Shown one piece after another: positions 16,838-23,984 of a DNA stretch of 64,000 nt. The DNA is from Dechloromonas sp. H13 (lineage in GTDB: Bacteria; Pseudomonadota; Gammaproteobacteria; Burkholderiales; Rhodocyclaceae): positions 62,001 to 126,000 of the forward strand of contig NZ_SSXX01000004.1 in the NCBI RefSeq assembly GCF_009469615.1, in the 5' to 3' direction. Both the position numbers and the translations under genes were made by a program. The first letter of the stretch is position 1; the number at the start of each line of letters is the position of its first letter. The notes beneath the pieces are model-generated. The model saw only the letters and a list, made by a program, of their open reading frames with translations. It did no database searches and was not told the DNA's origin.

Positions 16838-17917
16838 TCAGGCCAGCAAGGCCGGGCGCTCTTCGAGTTTCTGTGGCCGATCTGCCAAGCGGTCGGTGAG
16901 CCCGGCGCCGAGCCACATGCCGATCAGCGCTAGCCAGGCGGTGAGGGCGAAGATGGCGGCGCCGGAGACGCCGGCGCCGACCGCACAACCGCCGGCCAGC
17001 ATGCCGCCGAAGCCCATGCACAGGGCGCCGGCGATGTAGCGACGCATGCTGTGGCCATCCTTGAAGCCTTCCAGTTTGAGTTCCTTGCCCCACAGCCCGG
17101 CGAGGAAGGAACCGAGAACGACGCCGGGCACCAGGCCGATGTCGAAATCCCACGGCTGGCCTGGCGGCGACAGCACGAGCATCAGCATGTCGGCCGAGGG
17201 GCCGGTGAAGCTGAGGCTTTGCACCGGGACGATTTCGAAGGACTGCGAACCGATCCGGTAAGTCAGCAGCCAGGCGAGGGCGATCATGACCCCGACGCCG
17301 ATGGCGCCCAGCCACTCGCGCCGGCTGAGATGGGCGCGCTGCGCGAAATGGATGGCGGTGGCGAGCCAGACGAGGCCGAAGACAAGCCCGCCGTAATGGC
17401 CGAGGTGGAAGGTGGCGAGCAGGTCGCGCGCGGCGCCGCCCTCGATGGTCCACAATCCGGAAATCCAGGTGCGGGCCGGCGATAGCACGCCGTTCAGCGA
17501 GGCCTGGGCGGCGACGGCGAAGATCAGCCCGGTGAGCAGCGCACGCAGGTTGCCGTTGGCGGCGAGGACCAACATGCGCGACGAGCAGCCACGTGCCAGG
17601 ATCATGCCGATGCCGAACAGCAGGCCGCCGACGAGGGCGCCGGAGAGGCTGCCGGCGGCGGAAAGCTGGCGCGCCTGGCCGACGTCGAGCCAGCCCTGGG
17701 TGATGAACAACTGGGTGGCGACGATGGCCGAGGAGAAGGCGAAGAGCCAGATGGCCAGCTTGGCGGTGCCTTGCCGGTTCCAGAATTCGACGACTGCCGA
17801 ACGCAGGCAGAAACGCGAGCGCTGGGCGCAGACGCCGAACAGCAGGCCGACGATCAGGCCGGCGAGCGCGATCGTCGTCTTGTCACCCAGCACTTCGGTG
17901 AGACTGTTGAAATCCAT
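16838..17917 (-). CDS. YeeE/YedE-family membrane protein, thiosulfate or sulfur-compound transporter
   Basis: 359 aa from the ATG at 17917; the frame continues 18 codons upstream but runs into a terminator hairpin. It has around nine to ten membrane helices in two related halves. Each carries the family's short cysteine signatures: GVCAQRSRFCLRSA in the first helix pair, MILARGCSSR, and MLAGGCAVGAGVSGA in the second half. YeeE/TsuA proteins pass thiosulfate through the inner membrane via these cysteines. Proximity to sox genes supports a sulfur substrate. The two-half length fits full-size YeeE rather than the split YedE-like pair. Confidence 0.85.
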   Translation of the reverse strand: MDFNSLTEVLGDKTTIALAGLIVGLLFGVCAQRSRFCLRSAVVEFWNRQGTAKLAIWLFAFSSAIVATQLFITQGWLDVGQARQLSAAGSLSGALVGGLLFGIGMILARGCSSRMLVLAANGNLRALLTGLIFAVAAQASLNGVLSPARTWISGLWTIEGGAARDLLATFHLGHYGGLVFGLVWLATAIHFAQRAHLSRREWLGAIGVGVMIALAWLLTYRIGSQSFEIVPVQSLSFTGPSADMLMLVLSPPGQPWDFDIGLVPGVVLGSFLAGLWGKELKLEGFKDGHSMRRYIAGALCMGFGGMLAGGCAVGAGVSGAAIFALTAWLALIGMWLGAGLTDRLADRPQKLEERPALLA

Positions 17918-17928
17918 GGTTTTTGCCG

Positions 17929-17949
17929 AAAAAAATGCGGTCGACCGCA
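17929..17949 (-). terminator. Terminator built from two inverted copies of the iterated word
   Basis: TGCGGTCGACCGCA (17936-17949) is a perfect 14-base palindrome. It equals two overlapping opposite copies of GTCGACCGCA, and on the minus strand it is followed by seven T. It lies just after the stop of the leftward RND pump gene, so it can end that operon. The stem is at most five base pairs with a four-base loop, so strength is uncertain. Confidence 0.65.
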
Positions 17950-17981
17950 ACAGGCTGCGGTCTGTCACCAACCTTTTAATT

Positions 17982-20900
17982 TTAGACTACCTGGCGGCGA
18001 CCTTCCGGCGTTTCCTGGCGCAGCGCCAGATAGTTCTCGACCAGCGAGTAGACTGCCGGCACGACGACCAGCGTCAGCAGCGTCGACGAGATCATGCCGC
18101 CGATGACGGCGATCGACAGCGGCTGGTTGGTTTCCGAGCCGGCGCCGAAACCGAGCGCGGCGGGCGCCAGGGCGAGGACGACGGTGGCCGAGGTCATCAG
18201 CACCGGCCGCATGCGGATCGGGCAGGCGTCGTTCAGGGCGTCGTCGATGCCCATGCCGCCGGCACGGCGCTGGTTGGTCAGGTCGACGAGCAGGATCGAG
18301 TTCTTGGCGACGAGGCCGATGAGCAGGACGAGGCCGATCATCGAGTAGATGTTGAGGGTCTGGCCGGTCGCCCACAGTGCCGCTACGCCGCCGATGATGG
18401 CGAGCGGTTGCGCCAGCATGACGATGAAGGGCTGCAGGAAGGAGTCGAACTGGCTGGCCAGCACCATGTAGAGCAACACCATCGCCAGCACGAAGGCGAA
18501 GGTCATGTACTTGGTGGTCTTGGCGAATTCCTCGGCCTGGCCGATCAGCTTGATCTGGTAGCCGGGCGGCAGGTCGTCGGCGAACGACCGCACTTTCTGT
18601 ACCGCCTCGCCGAGCGGGATGGTCGGCGTGGCGAAGAAGGTGGCGGCGTATTGCAGGTCGAAGCGGCCGATGACCGCCGGCCCGAGCGTTTCCGTGAAAC
18701 TGGCGACCGAATCGAGGCGCACCAGCTTGCCTTCCTTGTTGCGCAGATAGATTTTCGCGAGGTCGGCCGGTTGCGTGAATTCGCCCTCGCGGCCCTTGAC
18801 GCGGATGTCGTAGCGCTGGCCGTCGCCCGGCTCGTCGTTGTATTTGGCGATGTCGACGCCGCCGGTGAGCATGTTGATGGCGGCCGCGACATCGGCGGTG
18901 GTCAGGCCGGCGGAAGCGATGCGCAGGCGGTCGGGCTGGAAGACGAGTTGCGGCAGGTCGAGCTGGAGGTCGGTGTCGATGCGCCCGCCAAGGCCGGGTT
19001 CGGCGGCCAGCTTGCCCTGAAGTTCGCGGCCGAGGCGGCCGACTTCGGCCAGGTTCTCGCCGCTCAGTACGAACTGCAGCGGTTCGCCGCGCTGGCCCTG
19101 GACCATCGGATACGGTGCGGCGAAGACGCGGGCACCGGGAATCTGCGCCAGCTTCTCGCGCAGGATGGGCAGCAGTTCCTGCTGGCTGATGCGCCGCTCG
19201 TTGCGCGGAGCCATGCGGGCGACGACGGTGCCCTGGTTGACCTGGCCGGCGCTGCCGAGACCGATCAGGGCGAATTCGGTGACGATTTCGTCATGTTCGT
19301 TGAGCACCGCCTCGACCATCCGCAGGCGCGAGTCGGTGTAGTCGATCGACGAACCGAGCGGGGCGCGCAGATAGACCAGGAAGCGGCCCTCGTCCTGTTC
19401 CGGCGCGAAGGTCTTGCCGACGTTGGCGAAGAAGAAGGCGCTGGAAGCGACGGTGAGCAGGGTCAGCAGCACCACGGTCCACCGACGCGCCAGGGCGCGG
19501 GCGAGCAGGCGGCGGTAGAAGGCGTCGAGGCGCTGGAAGCGGCGCTCGATGGCGGCGAGGAAGCGGCCGTGCTGGTGGCCCTTTTCGCGCACGGTCAGGA
19601 AGCGCGAGCAGAGCATCGGCGTCAAGGTCAGCGAGACGAACAGCGAAACCAGCACGCCGAAGGTGACGACGACGGCGAAGGAGCGGAAGAACTGGCCGAT
19701 GATGCCGCTCATGAAAATGACCGGGGCGAAGATCGAGACCAGCGCCAGGGTCGCGGCGATGACCGCGAAAACGACCTCGTTGGCGCCGTTGACCGCAGCC
19801 GTCACCGGGTCGGCATCGAGTTCCTCGCGGTGGCGGAAGATGTTCTCGAGGACGACGATGGCGTCATCGACGACGACGCCGATCAGCAGCAGCAAGCCGA
19901 GCAGGGTCAGCGAATTGAGCGTGTAGCCGAAGAAGTAGATGACCGCGATGGCGCCCATCAGCGACACCGGGATGGCCAGCGCGACGATGATGGTCGCCCG
20001 CACCGACTGCAGGAAGAGCCAGACGACCAGTGCCGCGAGCAGGGTGCCCTCGACCAGGTGCTCCTTCAGCGCATTGACGATCTCGAGGATGAACACCGCG
20101 TCGTTCGACACGACATGCAGTTGCAGGCCGGGCGGAAGTTGCGGGCGCAGCTCGTTTTCCAGCTTTGCCTTGACCTTGTCGACGATGGCGACTGTGTTGG
20201 TATTGGTGACCTTGACGATGCCGAGGCCGATCGTCGTCTCGCCGTTGAAGCGGGCAAGCTGACGGTTGTCGGTGAGGCCGTCGATGACCTCGGCGACATC
20301 CTGCAGGCGGATCGGTGCGCCGGCTTTCCAGCCGATCACCATCTGCTTGAGCGCATCGATCGAATGGAATTCGAGGTCGAGCTTGACCAGGCTTTCGGTC
20401 TTTTCGCCGACCACGAAACCTCCGGCCATCTGCACGTGCTCGCGCGCAAAGGCGTCGTTGATGTCCTGCGCGGTGACGCCGAACGCCGCCATCCGCGCCG
20501 GCCACAGCTCAGCGCGGATGGTCCGGTCGCGGCGTCCGCCGAGGCGCACTTCGCCTACGCCGTCGATGGTTTCCAGGCGCTTCTTCAGCACGTTGATGGC
20601 GTACTGGTTCAACTGCTGCTGCGTGCGGTCGCCCTGCAGGGCCAGCCACATGATTGGCTGGGCGTTGGTTTCGACCTTGGCGACGACCGGCGGATCGGCG
20701 TCCTTGGGCAGGCGGCGCAGCACTTGGTTGACCTTGGCCTGGACCTCGTTGAAGGCGACGTCGATCTTCTTTTCGAGGTTGAAGGTGATGGCGATCACCG
20801 AGACGCCGGGCGACGACGTGGACTGGATGTGCTCGATGCCAGGCGTCGAATTGACGGAGCTTTCGATGATGTTGGTCACCGAGGCGTCGACGATGTCCGG

Positions 20901-21065
20901 GTTGGCACCCTTGAGCGTCGTCGTGATCGAGACGACCGGGAATTCGATGTACGGATAGCGGTCCATGCCGATCCGGTCGAAGCTGATGACGCCGAACAGG
21001 ACCAGTACCGCGCTCAGCATCCACGCCAGCACGTGGCGCTTGATCGACAGCTCGGGCAGGGTCAT
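17982..21065 (-). CDS. RND-family efflux transporter, HAE1 type
   Basis: 1027 aa, the standard length of a hydrophobe/amphiphile-exporting RND pump. The first helix starts at residue ~12, then a large periplasmic loop. The helix 4 proton-relay pair is in LLLLIGVVVDDAIVVLEN, and the second half repeats the layout (LIGLVAKNSILLVD). It would form the inner-membrane trimer of a tripartite pump with the adaptor encoded just upstream; an outer-membrane channel gene is not in the window. It overlaps the adaptor gene by four bases. Substrate cannot be told; the YPYIEFPVV start is common to betaproteobacterial pumps of unknown specificity. Confidence 0.93.
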   Translation of the reverse strand: MTLPELSIKRHVLAWMLSAVLVLFGVISFDRIGMDRYPYIEFPVVSITTTLKGANPDIVDASVTNIIESSVNSTPGIEHIQSTSSPGVSVIAITFNLEKKIDVAFNEVQAKVNQVLRRLPKDADPPVVAKVETNAQPIMWLALQGDRTQQQLNQYAINVLKKRLETIDGVGEVRLGGRRDRTIRAELWPARMAAFGVTAQDINDAFAREHVQMAGGFVVGEKTESLVKLDLEFHSIDALKQMVIGWKAGAPIRLQDVAEVIDGLTDNRQLARFNGETTIGLGIVKVTNTNTVAIVDKVKAKLENELRPQLPPGLQLHVVSNDAVFILEIVNALKEHLVEGTLLAALVVWLFLQSVRATIIVALAIPVSLMGAIAVIYFFGYTLNSLTLLGLLLLIGVVVDDAIVVLENIFRHREELDADPVTAAVNGANEVVFAVIAATLALVSIFAPVIFMSGIIGQFFRSFAVVVTFGVLVSLFVSLTLTPMLCSRFLTVREKGHQHGRFLAAIERRFQRLDAFYRRLLARALARRWTVVLLTLLTVASSAFFFANVGKTFAPEQDEGRFLVYLRAPLGSSIDYTDSRLRMVEAVLNEHDEIVTEFALIGLGSAGQVNQGTVVARMAPRNERRISQQELLPILREKLAQIPGARVFAAPYPMVQGQRGEPLQFVLSGENLAEVGRLGRELQGKLAAEPGLGGRIDTDLQLDLPQLVFQPDRLRIASAGLTTADVAAAINMLTGGVDIAKYNDEPGDGQRYDIRVKGREGEFTQPADLAKIYLRNKEGKLVRLDSVASFTETLGPAVIGRFDLQYAATFFATPTIPLGEAVQKVRSFADDLPPGYQIKLIGQAEEFAKTTKYMTFAFVLAMVLLYMVLASQFDSFLQPFIVMLAQPLAIIGGVAALWATGQTLNIYSMIGLVLLIGLVAKNSILLVDLTNQRRAGGMGIDDALNDACPIRMRPVLMTSATVVLALAPAALGFGAGSETNQPLSIAVIGGMISSTLLTLVVVPAVYSLVENYLALRQETPEGRRQVV

Positions 21066-22171
21066 TGAGGCTTCGCGGCGGCCGCTGGAGCGGCGGCGGT
21101 TTTCGGCAGTTCCTTGACGTTGACCGCAGCACCGTTGCTCAGGAAGCCGGCGCCGTCGAGGGCGACCGTTTCACCACCGTGCAGGCCGCTGGTGATCTCG
21201 ATCAGGCCGCGCTGCTTGCTGCCGACCTCGACGATCTGCTGCCGGGCCTTGCCGTCGGCGATCAGGTAGACGACCTTACCTGCCGGGCGCAGGACGACCG
21301 CCTGCTCCGGCACCACCACGGCGCGCTCGCGCTGGCCGGTGACGACGGCGGCGTCGACCGAGCCGCCCCCCTTCAGCAGGCCGGGGTTGTCGAGGCGGGC
21401 GATGACCTCGAGGGCGCGGTTGCTCTCGCCGACGGTCGGGCGGATGTCCTCGACGACGGCCGCGATGATCGTTTCCGGTGCCAGCGGGCTGACAAGGCGC
21501 ACCGGCTGGCCGATCCTGAGGCGCGCGGCGGCGGACTCCGGGAAGGGCAGGTTGGCACGCAGGCGCTCGTTGGAGACCAGTCGGAAGAGGGGATCGCCGA
21601 CCTTGACGTAGTCGCCGACGGCGACGATCTGCGTTTCGACGATGCCGGCGAAGGGGGCGACGACGCGGGTTTTCCCGAGCGCGTTGCGCGACAGGCTGGC
21701 GCGTGCCTGTGCCGTCGCCAGCTGGCTCTTCAGGGCGTCACGCTGGGCGGTCACGTCGTCGAGCGCATTTTTCGAAATGAAGCTCCGCTGCACCAGCTCG
21801 GACTGCCGCGCGACGACTCTTTCCTGCTGCGCCAGCAGCGCCTCCAGCCGGGCGATCTCGGCGCTGTCGGCGGCGGCCTGGTAGCCGGCATCGGTGGGGT
21901 CGATGCGCGCCAGCAACTGTCCCTTGCCGACCTCCTGGCCGCTGCGCGCGGCCACCTCGACGACCTTGCCGGCGATTTCGGCGCCGATTTTCGGATCCTT
22001 GACCGCTTCCAGCGTGCCCAGCGTGCGCTCGGCGATCTCCAGCGCCACGACCTGCGCCTGCGTGGTCGTGATCAGGGCCGGCGGCGCGCCCTTCTTCTCG
22101 GCCGGTTTTTCGCCGCAGGCCGCGAGCAGCAGCGCGGCTGCCAGCAGCAGGGCGCCGGCGCCGTGCCTCAT
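21062..22171 (-). CDS. Periplasmic adaptor (membrane fusion) lipoprotein of RND pump
   Basis: 369 aa. The signal MRHGAGALLLAAALLLAAC is a lipoprotein leader with lipobox LAAC. A biotinyl-lipoyl-like half (GAEIAGKVVEVAARSGQEVGKGQLLARID), a coiled-coil hairpin (~residues 90-150), the second lipoyl half (VVAPFAGIVETQIV) and beta-barrel and membrane-proximal domains follow. The ATG overlaps the lysA stop (ATGA) and the stop overlaps the pump start, so lysA, adaptor and pump are translationally linked. An Ala/Pro tail (AAAPAAAAKPQ) ends the protein. Confidence 0.93.
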   Translation of the reverse strand: MRHGAGALLLAAALLLAACGEKPAEKKGAPPALITTTQAQVVALEIAERTLGTLEAVKDPKIGAEIAGKVVEVAARSGQEVGKGQLLARIDPTDAGYQAAADSAEIARLEALLAQQERVVARQSELVQRSFISKNALDDVTAQRDALKSQLATAQARASLSRNALGKTRVVAPFAGIVETQIVAVGDYVKVGDPLFRLVSNERLRANLPFPESAAARLRIGQPVRLVSPLAPETIIAAVVEDIRPTVGESNRALEVIARLDNPGLLKGGGSVDAAVVTGQRERAVVVPEQAVVLRPAGKVVYLIADGKARQQIVEVGSKQRGLIEITSGLHGGETVALDGAGFLSNGAAVNVKELPKTAAAPAAAAKPQ

Positions 22172-23430
22172 GCCGGCAGGATCTGTTCGCCGGCGTAGAG
22201 TTCGTCGACAGTTTCGCGGCGGCGGATCACATGCGCCTGCGCGCCATCGACCATCACCTCGACGGCACGCGGCCGGGTGTTGTAGTTGGAGGCCATCGCC
22301 ATGCCGTAGGCGCCGGCCGACATGACGGCGAGCAGGTCGCCGGCGGCGATGGCGAGCGGCCGCGCCAGACCGAGGAAGTCGCCGGTCTCGCAGACCGGGC
22401 CGACCACGTCGTAGACGCGGGTTTCGCCGGCATGCGGTGCCACTGGCAGGATGTCGTGCCAGGCCTCGTAGAGCGCCGGCCGCTTGAGGTCGTTCATCGC
22501 CGCGTCGACGATGGCGAAATTCTTGCCCTCGCCCGGCTTGAGGAACTCGACGCGCGTCAGTAGCAGGCCGGCATTGCCGACCAGGCGGCGGCCGGGTTCG
22601 AGGACGACCTTGAGGCCGCGCCCGGCCAGCCGGTCGAGCAGCGGATTGAGGTAGGACGCCACGGTGGGTTCCACCTGGTCGTCCTTGTACTTGATGCCGA
22701 GGCCGCCGCCGAGGTCGATGTGGTGAATGCGGATGCCTTCCGCGGTCAACTGGTCTATCAGCGCCAGAATGCGATCGAGCGCCTCGACGAAGGGCGAAGG
22801 GTCGAGCAGTTGCGAACCGATGTGGCAGTCGATGCCGGCGACCTCGATATGGGGCAGCGCGGCGGCACGGCGGTAGAGGGCCAGTGCGTCGTCGTAGGCG
22901 ACGCCGAACTTGGCTTCCTTGAGGCCGGTCGAAATGTAGGGATGGGTCTTCGGGTCGACGTTCGGATTGACGCGCAGGCTGACCGGCGCCTGCCTGCCGC
23001 ACTGGCCGGCGACTTCATTCAGGCGTTCCAGTTCGGCCGGCGATTCGATGTTGAAGCAGAGGATGTCGGCGTCGAGCGCCTGCTTCATTTCATTGGCGGT
23101 CTTGCCGACGCCCGAGAAGACGACTTTGCGCGGGTCGGCACCGGCGGCCAGGACACGTTGCAGTTCGCCGCCGGAAACGATGTCGAAGCCGGCGCCCATG
23201 CGCGCGAAGAGGTTGAGGATGGCGAGGTTGGAGTTGGCCTTGACAGCGTAGCAGACCAGCGCGCCGTCGCCGGCCGGGTGGGCGGCGAGAACGTCGAGAA
23301 ACTCCTGCAGTGCGCCCTGCAGCGCCGCGCGGGAGTAAACGTAGGCCGGTGTGCCGAAGCGCTCGGCGATGGCGGGCAGGGCGACGGATTCGGCGTGCAG
23401 GACGCCTTGCTTGAGGGTGAAGTGGCTCAT
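22168..23430 (-). CDS. lysA: Diaminopimelate decarboxylase LysA
   Basis: 420 aa PLP enzyme of fold type III that makes lysine from meso-diaminopimelate. The PLP Lys is in VCYAVKANSN, HIGSQLLDPSPF and HHIDLGGGLGI are typical, and the C-terminal barrel holds VVGPVCETGDFLG with the substrate-contacting Cys. The start ATG overlaps the lptM stop by four bases. In Betaproteobacteria the lptM-lysA-//-cyaY arrangement is usual; the following coupling to an RND pump is not. Confidence 0.96.
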   Translation of the reverse strand: MSHFTLKQGVLHAESVALPAIAERFGTPAYVYSRAALQGALQEFLDVLAAHPAGDGALVCYAVKANSNLAILNLFARMGAGFDIVSGGELQRVLAAGADPRKVVFSGVGKTANEMKQALDADILCFNIESPAELERLNEVAGQCGRQAPVSLRVNPNVDPKTHPYISTGLKEAKFGVAYDDALALYRRAAALPHIEVAGIDCHIGSQLLDPSPFVEALDRILALIDQLTAEGIRIHHIDLGGGLGIKYKDDQVEPTVASYLNPLLDRLAGRGLKVVLEPGRRLVGNAGLLLTRVEFLKPGEGKNFAIVDAAMNDLKRPALYEAWHDILPVAPHAGETRVYDVVGPVCETGDFLGLARPLAIAAGDLLAVMSAGAYGMAMASNYNTRPRAVEVMVDGAQAHVIRRRETVDELYAGEQILPA

Positions 23431-23624
23431 TGGGTGCTGTTCTTTTGGTCCGTGCTAACATCGCCGGCAGCTGGCGGATTCTGGGGTGCCGGCGCCGGCG
23501 CCGGGGCAGGTTTCGGGTTGCCGAACAGGGGTTCGGGCGGCGGGCCGGAGGGCATGACGAGCGGGGCTTTCAAGCCGCAGGCGGCGAGGCAGAGCGTCAG
23601 GAGCGCGGCGAAGATTCGGAGCAT
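23427..23624 (-). CDS. lptM: LPS-assembly-associated small lipoprotein LptM (YifL-like)
   Basis: 65 aa: leader MLRIFAALLTLCLAAC with lipobox, then the conserved GLKAPLVMP segment (C-G-x-K-x-P-L), then a Pro/Ala-rich tail. LptM supports assembly of the LptDE outer-membrane translocon. It is immediately upstream of and overlapping lysA, and divergent from cyaY, the classical location. The short length and lipobox place the start at 23624. Confidence 0.85.
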   Translation of the reverse strand: MLRIFAALLTLCLAACGLKAPLVMPSGPPPEPLFGNPKPAPAPAPAPQNPPAAGDVSTDQKNSTQ

Positions 23625-23666
23625 TAATGACGGACCGGTCAGTAAAGAGCGGGATGGTAGCACACC

Positions 23667-23984
23667 ATGGATGACAAGGAATTCAATGCGCTGGCAGACG
23701 GCATTCTGGCCCGCATCGAGGCGGCGCTGGAAGCCAGTGGTGCCGATATCGACTTCGAACTGGCGGCCGGCGGCGTGCTGGAGATTGAGTTTGCCGACGG
23801 CAGCCGGATCGTCGTCAATCGCCACGGCGTGGCGCGCGAAATCTGGGTGGCCGCCCGCGCCGGCGGCTTTCATTTTCGCTGGGACGGCGCGGCCTGGCGC
23901 GACACGCGCGATGGCGCCGAACTGCTGGAAAAGCTTTCGGCGCTCGCCAGCCAACAGGCCGGCGAGCCGGTGCGCCTGGCCTGA
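23667..23984 (+). CDS. cyaY: Frataxin-like iron-sulfur cluster protein CyaY
   Basis: 105 aa. The acidic first helix (DDKEFNALADGILARIEAALEASGADIDFEL) is followed by a beta sheet with VVNRHGVAREIWVAAR and GFHFRWDGAAWRDTRDG. These are the frataxin signature (NRxxPxxxIW-like, with the conserved Trp). It binds iron and regulates IscS activity in Fe-S assembly. It is divergent from lptM. Its stop directly abuts the stop of the convergent mrcA, with no gap at all. Confidence 0.93.
   Translation: MDDKEFNALADGILARIEAALEASGADIDFELAAGGVLEIEFADGSRIVVNRHGVAREIWVAARAGGFHFRWDGAAWRDTRDGAELLEKLSALASQQAGEPVRLA

Noticed and set aside
17412..21068. Very long open frames antisense to the RND pump, gltB, icmF and the prkA region (some over 1000 codons)
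   Set aside because: They mirror the codon periodicity of the real genes in GC-rich DNA, show no domain motifs, and lack ribosome sites.
23460..23540. Pro/Ala repeat tract as a tandem DNA repeat
   Set aside because: It is the low-complexity tail of LptM (PAPAPAPAP) and not a DNA repeat array.
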